Assembly (NCBI GenBank): GCA_001001925.1
Contig: LCLH01000008.1
Coordinates: forward strand, 1 to 16,224
From: Candidatus Magasanikbacteria bacterium GW2011_GWC2_45_8
Lineage (GTDB): Bacteria; Patescibacteriota; Patescibacteriia; Magasanikbacterales; UBA10146
Direction of reading: 5' to 3'
DNA: 16,224 nucleotides
Part shown: positions 7,838-14,808 of the stretch, one piece after another
Layout of the letters: every line of letters starts with the position of its first letter
Position numbering within the stretch: the stretch's first letter is position 1
Program-made: the position numbers and the translations under genes
Notes under the pieces: model-generated
Seen by the model: only the letters and a program-made list of their open reading frames with translations
Databases searched by the model: none
Told to the model about the DNA's origin: nothing

Positions 7838-10057
7838 ATGTCGGACAGCGTACAAATCAATACATTTGTGGTGCAATCAAAGAACAAGCCTTTGCACCAT
7901 GCACTTTTGTTGTTATCTCCCTCATCACGATCAGGCGGCGCCCAAGATCGCCTTTTTGTAATTGCGGAAATTCCTCTCTCTCGCGGAGCCGGCAACTCTC
8001 GCATTGAATCCGCGCGATTATTCGGTTCACAGCTTTTTAGCCATTACAAAGAATGCAAAGACGAACAAGGAAATGCGAGCGAGTGTTTTGAAAAACTTAT
8101 TGAATGGGCAAACCGGCACGTAGAACAATTTATAGAACTCAAAAAAGATGAACGAACCCCCACCATGCTGATTGGATGTCTTTCCGAGGAAAAATTATTC
8201 TTCAGTATCTCCGGCGACCCCTCCGCGCTTATCTATTTTAAAGATCATGAAACGTTCAGAGACCTTGATCTCATAAAGACATACGGAGGCGGCGAACGTG
8301 AAAACAAGCAAGCACCTTTTTTTCACACGCTCATAAACGGAGAACTCCACACGGATAATTATGTACTCATCTCCACTGCGATACTTCATGATTTTTTGCC
8401 GCCCGAACGCGTGGCCAAGTTCATTACGGAAAATGAGGGAGATTCAGCGGCTGACGCGTTGTCTAAAGAATTGAGTACCGCGGCGGCGCATCTTGCGGTT
8501 GCGGGACTCATCATCAGCCGTCCCGGTGTGCGCAAAAAAATTTCAGCGCCCGCAGGATCGTTTACACTCTCAACCGCTTCCATCAAACGGCTGATTCATC
8601 AAGGACACGCAACGGAAAAACTTTTGGACATGTCATTCATTGCAAAAATAAAAGCATTGCTCCTGCCACATTTGATGCCGCGCGGGAAACACAGCAACAC
8701 GTCCGCCATGCGCGCCAAAAAATCCAATTCTCTCGGTACAATAAATTCCAAACCCCTGCAAGCGAGAGAACTTTTGCGGAACGCGAACCGCATAATACAA
8801 CAAATGCTCCTCAAAATGGGATACTTCTTGGTAACCGTCTTGCGCCATCTCAAACAATTATTTAGCTCTCCCTCACATGAACGACGAGCGCTCATAGACG
8901 GCCTACGCCACGCGTCATCCACGTCTGTTTCAAAATGGAAAACTCGCTGGAGCGCGCTCTCCAAAAAACAGCGTCTTATTTTTGGAGCAAGCATTATCGG
9001 CGGGCTTGTGATAGCGCTCAATATCGCGGGTTTTACCATGCGTTCCGTCAACTCACGCGCGCAAGCCGCTTATACGGCGCAATATAATACCATTAAAGAA
9101 AAACTTGATGGCATAGAGTCAATGATCATTTACAACAATGCCCTGCAAGCGCGCATGGAAGCGCGCGACCTGCAAACACTCATTGCACAATTTCCCGCCG
9201 ATACGGCAAAACACAAGGCAACACAGACGGGGCTCCAAAAATCATTGGATGATTTAATGCTCAAACTGCGTCAACTCACCAGTATTACTCCAACACTTGT
9301 TGCCGATTTTGGAGCGCAAAACCTCGGTGAACTTTCAAAACTCTTAATAGGGGGTGGATGGGTTACCGCAATCGGAAGCGGCACGCACGCCTTCACCGGC
9401 AATGCCGCTACGCATGAAACAAAATCAATTGATTCACCGCTCCTCGCCACAGTGAGCGCCAAAACCATTCGTGATGCGCAAAATTACATTGTTGCTGTTG
9501 AAGGAAAACGACTCATCAATATTCAAATGCCATCCAACGCCGTAACTTCGCTTGATACTATCTGGAGCGCAGAACCCAAACTCATCAAAGCGCTTGGATT
9601 TTACAACAACAAATTGTATGTGGTAGACGGCGCGCGCGGCAGTATTACCAAACACGAACCGGCGGCAAAAGGATTTGGCAAAGGTGTTGATTGGCTCAAA
9701 CAGCCGCAAAAAAATCTTGCGGGAGCCTCCGCACTTACGATTGATGGCGCGCTGTACGTGGGCATGCAAGACGGCACGATCTACCGATTCATGAACGGCG
9801 CGGGCGTAAGGATGTCGCTTGACCTGCTTGACCCGCAACTCAAAACGATAACCGCGATATACACCGCAAAAGATTCACCGATTCTGTTCATTTTGGACGC
9901 GGTTGAAAAACGCGTAGTACTGTGGGACAAAAAAGGCGCGCTCAAAGTGCAATACACAGCGGCAGAGTTTGAAAACGCAAAAGATTTTGCGGTGGATGAA
10001 CGCACCAAAGAAATTACCATCCTTGCCGGAACCAAAGTGTGGAAGTTTAGATATTAA
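7838..10057 (+). CDS. PP2C-like domain / TM / propeller-like membrane protein
   Basis: This 739-aa protein has three parts. Residues about 1-230 resemble a PP2C (PPM) phosphatase fold: RLFVIAEI at 38-45 where the family has xFxVADGMGG, then NYVLISTAILHDFLPPERV (174-192) and the helix SAADALSKELSTAAAH. The metal-binding Asp residues expected in DG and DN motifs are not present, so I expect a pseudophosphatase. A basic linker (230-378) leads to one membrane segment (about 379-400), then an alpha-helical, coiled-coil-prone stretch (405-482), then repeated beta blades (about 485-739, e.g. LYVVDGARGSITKHE, LYVGMQDGTIYRF, ILFILDAVEKRVVLWD) that look like a beta-propeller outside the membrane. Similar proteins occur in CPR genomes without a known function. 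It is monocistronic, with its own promoter and terminator. A sensor linking the outside to the cytoplasm is my inference. Confidence 0.7.
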   Translation: MSDSVQINTFVVQSKNKPLHHALLLLSPSSRSGGAQDRLFVIAEIPLSRGAGNSRIESARLFGSQLFSHYKECKDEQGNASECFEKLIEWANRHVEQFIELKKDERTPTMLIGCLSEEKLFFSISGDPSALIYFKDHETFRDLDLIKTYGGGERENKQAPFFHTLINGELHTDNYVLISTAILHDFLPPERVAKFITENEGDSAADALSKELSTAAAHLAVAGLIISRPGVRKKISAPAGSFTLSTASIKRLIHQGHATEKLLDMSFIAKIKALLLPHLMPRGKHSNTSAMRAKKSNSLGTINSKPLQARELLRNANRIIQQMLLKMGYFLVTVLRHLKQLFSSPSHERRALIDGLRHASSTSVSKWKTRWSALSKKQRLIFGASIIGGLVIALNIAGFTMRSVNSRAQAAYTAQYNTIKEKLDGIESMIIYNNALQARMEARDLQTLIAQFPADTAKHKATQTGLQKSLDDLMLKLRQLTSITPTLVADFGAQNLGELSKLLIGGGWVTAIGSGTHAFTGNAATHETKSIDSPLLATVSAKTIRDAQNYIVAVEGKRLINIQMPSNAVTSLDTIWSAEPKLIKALGFYNNKLYVVDGARGSITKHEPAAKGFGKGVDWLKQPQKNLAGASALTIDGALYVGMQDGTIYRFMNGAGVRMSLDLLDPQLKTITAIYTAKDSPILFILDAVEKRVVLWDKKGALKVQYTAAEFENAKDFAVDERTKEITILAGTKVWKFRY

Positions 10058-10067
10058 TTTCAAAACA

Positions 10068-10095
10068 AAACAGCCTCGTTTTTACGAGGCTGTTT
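10068..10095. terminator. Bidirectional intrinsic terminator
   Basis: A perfect 12-bp stem AAACAGCCTCGT (10068-10079) with ACGAGGCTGTTT (10084-10095) encloses a TTTT loop. It is followed by T's on the plus strand and, read the other way, by the T-run of AAAACAAAAC on the minus strand. It separates the convergent 739-aa gene and rplL and can stop both transcripts. Confidence 0.93.
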
Positions 10096-10113
10096 TTGTA
10101 TATCCGAAAGATA

Positions 10114-10515
10114 TTATTTTAACACGGCTTTGCCTCCCGCTTCTTCAATCTTCTTTTTCATGCCTTCAGCGGTGGCTTTGTCCAAACCTTCTTTAATCAT
10201 TTTTGGGGCGCTGTCTACGACTGCTTTTGCATCTGCCAAGCCCAAACCGGTAACTTCGCGAACAATTTTAATGACCGCAATCTTGTTTGCGCCCGCTTCA
10301 AGCAACTCAACGTTGAATGAAGATTTCTCTTCTTCAGCAGGAGCGGCGGCGCCCGCAGCAGCCACCACGGCAACCGGAGCGGCGGCACTCACGCCAAATT
10401 TTCCTTCCAAGACTTTGACCAATTCGGCCAAGTCCAAAACAGAAAGCTTTTCAATTTGGTCCACAAGAGATTTGAATTTCTCGGGAACCACTACGTCTTT
10501 CATTTCTTCTGACAT
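10114..10515 (-). CDS. rplL: 50S ribosomal protein L7/L12
   Basis: L7/L12 forms the flexible stalk of the large subunit, binds L10 as dimers and recruits translation GTPases. The 133-aa sequence shows the N-terminal dimerisation helices ([26 protein letters not shown], about residues 12-37), an Ala-rich hinge (44-62) and the conserved C-terminal domain with [21 protein letters not shown] and [11 protein letters not shown]. The start at 10515 gives the usual MSEE-like N-terminus. It lies 21 bases after rplJ in the classical L10-L12 order. No Shine-Dalgarno sequence is visible in that gap. Length is slightly above E. coli (121 aa), owing to a longer N-terminus and hinge. Confidence 0.97.
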   Translation of the reverse strand: MSEEMKDVVVPEKFKSLVDQIEKLSVLDLAELVKVLEGKFGVSAAAPVAVVAAAGAAAPAEEEKSSFNVELLEAGANKIAVIKIVREVTGLGLADAKAVVDSAPKMIKEGLDKATAEGMKKKIEEAGGKAVLK

Positions 10516-10536
10516 ATGTGTGATGAATAATTATAA

Positions 10537-11070
10537 TTAAGCTTGTACGCCGGATTTTTTTTGCTCATACGCGTGCAATATCTGCACGAGCCCTCGCAAA
10601 TTTCCTGCCAGCACGTTAACAAATCCGGAAATAGGAGCCTGCATTGTGCCAACCAATTGCCCAAGCAATTCTTGTTTTGACGGCAATTTTGCAAGAACCA
10701 TAATACTGGATTTATCAACCAATTTTTTTTCTAAGACTCCGCCGACAATCTTGAGCGCCTCATGCACGCGCGCAAAATCCGCGGCTATTTTTGCGGGTTG
10801 GACCTCGTCTCCAAAACCAAACAAGGTAGCAAAAGACCCTTCAAGATTCTTGGGGTCAATGTCCAAATTGTTTGCTTTGAAAGCGAGTTTTAAAAGCGTC
10901 TTTTTGCCTACCAAATATCCTACACCCGCTTTCTTACATGCGCGGCGCAGTTCTGTAACTTCCGTGGCTTTGAGGCCTTGAAAATCAGCAAATACAATGG
11001 ACTTGGTTTTGCCCACGCTTTCTGACAACTCCTCAATTAATTGTTCTTTTTCTGATCGTGTTTTGGCCAT
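10537..11070 (-). CDS. rplJ: 50S ribosomal protein L10
   Basis: L10 anchors the L12 dimers to 23S rRNA at the base of the stalk and, as the L10-L12 complex, represses its own operon by binding the leader. The 177-aa sequence has the typical MAKTRSEKEQLIEEL start, the conserved IVFADFQGLKATEVTELRRACKKAG with YLVGKKTLLKLA, and the C-terminal helix (about 145-170) that carries L12 dimers. I start it at ATG 11070; an alternative upstream start at 11103 would translate through the leader terminator hairpin and is not family-like. Upstream are the L10 leader, an attenuator-like terminator and a strong promoter. Confidence 0.96.
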   Translation of the reverse strand: MAKTRSEKEQLIEELSESVGKTKSIVFADFQGLKATEVTELRRACKKAGVGYLVGKKTLLKLAFKANNLDIDPKNLEGSFATLFGFGDEVQPAKIAADFARVHEALKIVGGVLEKKLVDKSSIMVLAKLPSKQELLGQLVGTMQAPISGFVNVLAGNLRGLVQILHAYEQKKSGVQA

Positions 11071-11076
11071 ACAATT

Positions 11077-11101
11077 AAAAAAGTCTGTGATATCCACAGA
11101 C
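11077..11101 (-). terminator. Leader terminator (attenuator) before rplJ
   Basis: On the minus strand a perfect 7-bp stem GTCTGTG/CACAGAC (loop GATAT) is followed at once by six T's, ending 7 bases before the rplJ ATG. Such an intrinsic terminator between an L10-binding leader and rplJ suggests control by attenuation: readthrough is needed for rplJL expression. The preceding helix (CATATC/GATATG with CTCAA/TTGAG, 11114-11159) may take part in the switch. Confidence 0.85.
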
Positions 11102-11158
11102 AAATAGTTCCAACATATCTCGACCTCAACTCTTAAAGCTTAAAGGCTTGAGCGATAT

Positions 11159-11208
11159 GCCTCGGCCGGCTTTATGCGGGGTTTGACCCGCTACCGACTG
11201 TCTATGGC
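11159..11208 (-). ncRNA. Ribosomal protein L10 leader (autoregulatory RNA)
   Basis: Read on the minus strand this contains AGACAGTCGGT, a GCGGG/CCCGC hairpin, an internal ATAAA, and GCCGGCCGAGGC. This is the kink-turn-containing pattern of the L10 leader found before rplJ in many bacteria, where the L10(L12)4 complex binds. The outer pairs are GCC with GGC and GTCGG with CCGGC. It lies just after the predicted transcription start (about 11213) and before a second hairpin and the terminator. Confidence 0.85.
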
Positions 11209-11219
11209 AATGTGGATAA

Positions 11220-11248
11220 AGGATACTATAGGGGGCAATTTATGTCAA
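11220..11248 (-). promoter_or_regulatory. Strong promoter of rplJL
   Basis: On the minus strand a consensus -35 TTGACA (11248-11243) is followed by a 17-base spacer and -10 TATCCT (11225-11220). This predicts a start near 11213, right before the L10-binding fold. The position and strength fit a ribosomal protein operon. Confidence 0.85.
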
Positions 11249-11276
11249 GGCACATCGCAATCTGCACACTGAAAAC

Positions 11277-11330
11277 TTGACTATTCGCCTGACTATAAAA
11301 TATGCATTCACAAAACAGGTGTGATAAAAT
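11277..11330 (+). promoter_or_regulatory. Candidate promoter of the P-loop kinase
   Basis: TTGACT (11277-11282) with TATGCA 18 bases later, and separately an extended -10 TGATAAAAT (11322-11330), both lie upstream of the plus-strand kinase. The second would give a leader of about 25 bases to the ATG at 11363. I cannot choose between them. Confidence 0.35.
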
Positions 11331-11362
11331 ATGTGAAGAGACACATTCACAACCTCTCCCCT

Positions 11363-11917
11363 ATGAAAATCGCCCTTATTGGCACCCATTCCACAGGAAA
11401 AACAACAATACTCACCCGCTTATACGCGCACCTGCAAGAACGCGGTTTCAAGGTGTGCATAGTGCCGGAAATGGCGCGTCTATGTCCCTACCCCATCAAT
11501 GAAAAAAGCACCATAGAATCCCAGGAATGGATACTCAACGCGCACATAGAAGCCGAAGCGGAGGCGGGAAAAATGTATAACATTGTGCTTTGCGACCGTG
11601 CCACCATAGACAATTTTGCGTATTTTTTAAAAGCGATTGAACGAACCTCGTGTGTGTTGCCCAACAACAAATGGGAGCGAATTGCCGTGGATCACGCGCG
11701 CACTTACTCATACATTTTCAAAACACAAAAACTTTCTCTCTTTGCAAAACCAGATGCGCGACGCACTATCAATGAAGAGTTTCGAAGCGAGATAGATGAG
11801 CTAATCACTCAATTACTGAAAAAAAAATCACTTGCGCATGCGCTTCTCCCGCGTACATTTGACTATGACGAACATGTCAATTTTGTGTTGCAACACACTG
11901 GTGTATTGGCTGGTTAA
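11363..11917 (+). CDS. P-loop NTPase, NadR-kinase/AAA_28-like
   Basis: The 184-aa protein starts MKIALIGTHSTGKTTILTRL, a Walker A motif (GTHSTGKT, residues 7-14) typical of the AAA_28/NadR-like nucleoside- or nucleotide-kinase group. It continues with VPEMARLCPYP, a conserved strand-and-helix element that normally holds substrate, and VLCDRATIDNFAYF (about 73-86), where the Asp of the Walker B-like strand lies. The C-terminal half is alpha-helical and ends at VLQHTGVLAG. The ATG at 11363 puts the P-loop at its usual distance; a GTG at 11321 in frame would add 14 residues overlapping the possible -10, so I reject it. It stands alone, divergent from rplJL and convergent with the HAD gene. The substrate is unknown; NadR itself carries an extra domain that is absent here. 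Confidence 0.8.
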   Translation: MKIALIGTHSTGKTTILTRLYAHLQERGFKVCIVPEMARLCPYPINEKSTIESQEWILNAHIEAEAEAGKMYNIVLCDRATIDNFAYFLKAIERTSCVLPNNKWERIAVDHARTYSYIFKTQKLSLFAKPDARRTINEEFRSEIDELITQLLKKKSLAHALLPRTFDYDEHVNFVLQHTGVLAG

Positions 11918-12067
11918 TCTTCAATGATTGCTAGAGTATTGCCTTTTCTTTTCAAAAACCCTTCTTTCCGGAGTTCTCACACTGCGGTGCCACAAAAAAT
12001 CACGGCCATGTTTTTCAAAGCGGCCGTATATCTTTTTTTGAAACGCCTGTATGCGCCGTATGTTCAA
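11918..12067 (-). pseudogene. Probable mutY remnant (A/G-specific adenine glycosylase)
   Basis: No intact gene lies between the kinase and the HAD gene. On the minus strand, from TTG 12067, the frame reads LNIRRIQAFQKKIYGRF then EKHGRDFLW, closely resembling the start of bacterial MutY, where a helix is followed by (H/N)GRDLPWR. The sequence then departs at once. Near 11980-11918, spread over two frames, are ELRKEGF, LKRKGNTLAI and SLKD-stop, which look like a MutY C-terminus. I infer a mutY gene reduced by a large internal deletion and small frameshifts. MutY would excise A opposite 8-oxoG. An inverted repeat ACGGCC/GGCCGT (12002-12027) with T-rich flanks on both sides could serve as a weak terminator for the convergent genes. 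The short matches leave real doubt. Confidence 0.45.
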
Positions 12068-12723
12068 GCGTTGAGCTTCTTCCACAGCACTTCATCAAAT
12101 TTCAATAATGATGGAATCACTTCATCTGCTATCACCAGCCGCGCGTCGCCTTTTAAATTCTCATCCGGTACGCACACACATTTCATTGAACCCGCTTTTG
12201 CCGCAAGCACGCCGTTCCACGAATCCTCAAACACCAAGCACGCGTGCTGACCCACCCCAAGCTTTTTAGCCGCAGAGATATTAACCGCCGGATGCGGCTT
12301 ACCGTATAACTCAAACTCGGCGGAATGCAATACTTGAAAATATGGGCGTATCGCGAGCTTTTCCACCACAATATCAATCAAATGCATGGTGGAAGAAGAG
12401 GCAAGCGCAAGCGGCAATTTTTTTTCTTTAAAAAATTCAAGAATCTCATAGGCGCCCTCGCGCGCAACTCCCCGCTCGGCGATAAACCGATGCGCGGTGC
12501 TATCCACCTCTTGTATTATTTCTTCAACAGATTTGCTATGAGAAGCATATTGCGCGCACCAATAGGCAACAACTTCCGGCGTGGTCATTCCCATGGTAGC
12601 CTGAAATTGTTCCGGAGTTATTGATACGCCCACACCGTTAAAAACTTCAACAAGCGCGTCGCGCCACAGCGGTTCGGAATCAATTAACAATCCGTCCATA
12701 TCAAAAATAATCGCTCCAATCAT
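12064..12723 (-). CDS. HAD phosphatase, HxpB/YniC-like
   Basis: This 219-aa protein is a haloacid-dehalogenase superfamily hydrolase of the beta-phosphoglucomutase/hexitol phosphatase group. Motif I is FDMDGLLIDSEPLW (nucleophile D8 and D10), nearly identical to E. coli YniC/HxpB; motif II is LALASSST; motif III is the Lys of GKPHP; motif IV is VFEDSWNGVLAAKAG. A helical cap domain lies between motifs I and II. Family members dephosphorylate sugar phosphates such as 2-deoxyglucose-6-P; a metabolic clean-up role is likely, but the substrate is unproven. I start at ATG 12723, 4 bases after the permease stop, because the upstream ATG (12780) would add 19 non-family residues within the permease gene. 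Confidence 0.88.
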   Translation of the reverse strand: MIGAIIFDMDGLLIDSEPLWRDALVEVFNGVGVSITPEQFQATMGMTTPEVVAYWCAQYASHSKSVEEIIQEVDSTAHRFIAERGVAREGAYEILEFFKEKKLPLALASSSTMHLIDIVVEKLAIRPYFQVLHSAEFELYGKPHPAVNISAAKKLGVGQHACLVFEDSWNGVLAAKAGSMKCVCVPDENLKGDARLVIADEVIPSLLKFDEVLWKKLNA

Positions 12724-12727
12724 ATTA

Positions 12728-13492
12728 CTATGTTTTAATTTTCCAACCGATTTTAAATAAATACCATACCAGCACGCCAAACACCACCGTCAAAACCGCC
12801 ATAAGCCCCATGCCTATTGCAAGCGGCGCTTCATGCAACCCCACCATTGAGTACCGTAAACCGTCAACGAAATAAAAAAACGGATTTAGCCTCACTACAG
12901 TCTGCATAGTGCGCGGTAGCATATTCACGGAGTTAAATACTCCGCCCAAAAAAGTAAATGGCATAATGACAAATGTGGTGAAGATGCTCACCTGTTCAAA
13001 ATTTTCCGACCACAAGCCCACCACAAGCCCGATTAAAGAAAACACAATCGCCACTCCAAAAATGTAGAGCGCAAAAATACCAATATGATCCATACGCGCC
13101 GCGCCAAACAAAATGGCTATAGCATACACGCCAATGGATACCGCTACTCCGCGCGCTATGCCGCCTACCACAAAACCGCACACAATCTCCGCGTAGGACA
13201 AGGGCGAAACCAAAAGTTCCTCAATATGTTTTGCAAATCGCTGATAAAATAAAGAAAACGATGTTTGAGAAAAAGATGAGGTAATAAGATTCAACATCAG
13301 GAGTCCCGGCATTACAAATTGAATGTAAGAAATGCCGTCAATCTGCGCAATGCGGCTACCCACCACAAATCCGAAAATAAAAATATAGAGCAGAGCGTTG
13401 ATCCACGGCGAAAGCAGTGTTTGCACGCCCACACGCAAAAACCGCTCTATCTCCCGCCGTACAAATGTGTATAATCCAATCCAATTATTCAT
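12728..13492 (-). CDS. ABC-2 type transporter permease
   Basis: This is the membrane subunit (254 aa) of an ABC exporter that pairs with the ATPase just upstream. About six membrane segments are visible (near residues 28-46, 58-75, 105-130, 138-160, 170-187, 226-247). The coupling region QRFAKHIEELLVSPLSYAEIV (84-104) and the late signature RLNPFFYFVDGLRY (201-214) are typical of ABC-2 permeases of the YadH/NodJ type. Its start overlaps the ATPase stop by 8 bases, indicating translational coupling. Cargo could be a polysaccharide, lipid or drug; no substrate gene beside it decides this. Confidence 0.92.
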   Translation of the reverse strand: MNNWIGLYTFVRREIERFLRVGVQTLLSPWINALLYIFIFGFVVGSRIAQIDGISYIQFVMPGLLMLNLITSSFSQTSFSLFYQRFAKHIEELLVSPLSYAEIVCGFVVGGIARGVAVSIGVYAIAILFGAARMDHIGIFALYIFGVAIVFSLIGLVVGLWSENFEQVSIFTTFVIMPFTFLGGVFNSVNMLPRTMQTVVRLNPFFYFVDGLRYSMVGLHEAPLAIGMGLMAVLTVVFGVLVWYLFKIGWKIKT

Positions 13493-14210
13493 GTTGATTT
13501 TTAGTCAATTGCAAATATTTTTGTTCAAGCGTGTGTCCGCCCTGTATAAACTCGCTTTTATCGCCAATGGCAATAATCTTGCCGCCAAAAATAATCGCGA
13601 TGCGGTTGCACAACAACTCTACCTCTTCCAAATAATGCGACGTAAGCAATATGGTCTTACCCTCTTCATTGATACGACGGAGATACTTCCACAAATCATG
13701 GCGCAATTCAATATCAACGCCGGCGGTTGGTTCATCTAAAATCAAAAGTGGTGGATTGTGTATCATGGCGCGCGCGAGCATAACGCGGCGCTTGAGCCCT
13801 CCGGAAAGCGTGCGAAACGGCTTTTTGGCATGCGATTTCAAATCAAAAATAGCAAGCAGCTCGTCAATGCGCGCCTCGCGTTTTTTTTCAGGAATTCCGT
13901 AAAACCCCGCAACGTACCACAAAATACGCGCGACAGGCGCCCAAAAATCCACGTTAAATTCTTGCGCGGAAAGCCCCACCTGTGCGCGCGCCGCGCGGTA
14001 ATCTCTTACCACATCATGCCCAAAAAGTTTCAAAACACCGCTCGTGGGGACGGTAATACCGGTCAAACAACTGATGGTTGTGGTCTTTCCCGCACCGTTG
14101 GGCCCCAAAAACCCAAAAAACTCTCCTTGCGGCACCGCAAAAGAAATGTCATTCACCGCCACCGAGCCTTTATATGATTTGCTGAAATGTTCAATCTCAA
14201 TCGCGTTCAT
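13485..14210 (-). CDS. ABC transporter ATP-binding protein
   Basis: This 241-aa nucleotide-binding subunit powers the ABC-2 permease downstream. All motifs are present: Walker A GPNGAGKT (36-43), Q-loop at SAQEFN (81-86), signature LSGGLKRR (135-142), Walker B LLILDEPTAGVD (155-166) and the H-loop His (192). It resembles YadG-like exporters. Its ATG overlaps the TGA of the PEBP gene as ATGA, so PEBP, ATPase and permease form one coupled unit. The C-terminus (IQGGHTLEQKYLQLT) is the usual short tail. Confidence 0.95.
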   Translation of the reverse strand: MNAIEIEHFSKSYKGSVAVNDISFAVPQGEFFGFLGPNGAGKTTTISCLTGITVPTSGVLKLFGHDVVRDYRAARAQVGLSAQEFNVDFWAPVARILWYVAGFYGIPEKKREARIDELLAIFDLKSHAKKPFRTLSGGLKRRVMLARAMIHNPPLLILDEPTAGVDIELRHDLWKYLRRINEEGKTILLTSHYLEEVELLCNRIAIIFGGKIIAIGDKSEFIQGGHTLEQKYLQLTKNQHE

Positions 14211-14671
14211 TTTTTTCTATTATATTTCCCAATCAACCCAGCCTGCGCGATGATGTGCCCTTGCATGGCAAGCTCCACTTCATGTTTGGTAGCACCTTCT
14301 TTTAAATCCAGCATTGTGTCCAAGGCGTACAGTTTAAAAAAATATCTGTGTTCACGATCCGGAGGGCAAGGGCTTCCGTAGGTGGTGTTGCCTCTTGTGT
14401 TCTTTCCCAACACTCCCGCGGGGTTTGTGCCTTCGGACACCTCTTGCGTGGTTGGCGGAATATTGAATACCGTCCAATGATCCCACACCTCAATTCCGTA
14501 ACTCTGCTTCGCGGCTTCCGGAATATCCGGATCATCCATTATGAGCACCAAACTTTGGGCTTGTGAGGGAACATCTATAAAATGCAACGGCGGACTGATG
14601 CTCTCACCATCACAGGTGTATTTTGGTGGAATCAATTCATTGTGTGCAAACGCAAGGCTTTCTATTTTCAT
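14207..14671 (-). CDS. YbhB/YbcL family Raf kinase inhibitor-like (PEBP) protein
   Basis: A phosphatidylethanolamine-binding-protein fold of 154 aa, the usual bacterial size. Conserved features are IPPKYTCDGESISPPLHF, the ligand-site DDPDIPEAAK, WDHWTVFNIPP and YGSPCPPDREHRYFFKLYALD. The biochemical role of bacterial PEBPs is unclear; they may bind small anionic ligands. I start at ATG 14671 (MKIESLAFA), matching the family N-terminus. The frame stays open upstream to 14884 through repeat element B and the end of nth, which would add a false membrane segment. It lies directly after element B and is coupled by ATGA to the ABC ATPase. Confidence 0.92.
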   Translation of the reverse strand: MKIESLAFAHNELIPPKYTCDGESISPPLHFIDVPSQAQSLVLIMDDPDIPEAAKQSYGIEVWDHWTVFNIPPTTQEVSEGTNPAGVLGKNTRGNTTYGSPCPPDREHRYFFKLYALDTMLDLKEGATKHEVELAMQGHIIAQAGLIGKYNRKK

Positions 14672-14689
14672 ATTTTTTGAAAAATTATT

Positions 14690-14808
14690 GAGTGTCGTTG
14701 AGGCAAATATTTTGCGGGGGCTAACGGAGCCCGACGGGGCGAGTTGGAGGGAAAATTTTTCAAAAATTTTACCCGTACCCCTCAAAATATTTACCGAAAA
14801 AGACACTC
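14690..14808 (+). repeat. Nested inverted-repeat element, copy B
   Basis: The outer stem is GAGTGTC (14690-14696) with GACACTC (14802-14808). The second stem pairs AAATATTTTGCGGGG (14705-14719) with CCCCTCAAAATATTT (14778-14792) with one mismatch. The third is the hairpin AAAATTTTT-C-AAAAATTTT (14752-14770) flanked by GGG and ACCC. The core CGGAGCCCGACGGGGCGAG (14725-14743) is identical to that of copy A, and the linkers GTTGAGGC and ACCGAAAAA are shared, while all three stems differ in sequence from copy A. It fills the nth-PEBP gap; its outer arm includes the last base of the nth stop codon. Confidence 0.85.

Noticed and set aside
10130..10540. Long plus-strand ORF opposite rplL.
   Set aside because: It is the antisense shadow of rplL, caused by its Ala-rich hinge and biased codons.
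11071..11103. Upstream ATG extending rplJ by 11 codons.
   Set aside because: It would run through the terminator hairpin, and the L10 family starts at MAKT.
11091..11218. TATCCACA (minus strand, 11218-11211) is perfectly complementary to TGTGGATA in the rplJ terminator arm, a possible antiterminator.
   Set aside because: The predicted transcription start (about 11213, from the TTGACA/TATCCT promoter) falls inside TATCCACA, so most of it would not be in the RNA. It would matter only if the true start lies upstream.
11924..12250. Plus-strand ORF of 108 codons downstream of the kinase.
   Set aside because: It overlaps the HAD gene antisense and has no recognisable features; the minus-strand mutY-like reading explains its first part better.
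12724..12780. Upstream ATG of the HAD phosphatase.
   Set aside because: The extra 19 residues lie within the permease gene and precede the conserved FDMDG start found near the N-terminus in this family.
43..14808. The repeats as insertion sequences, CRISPR or phage attachment sites.
   Set aside because: No transposase or integrase ORF, no regular spacing of direct repeats, no cas genes and no tRNA target are present in the window.
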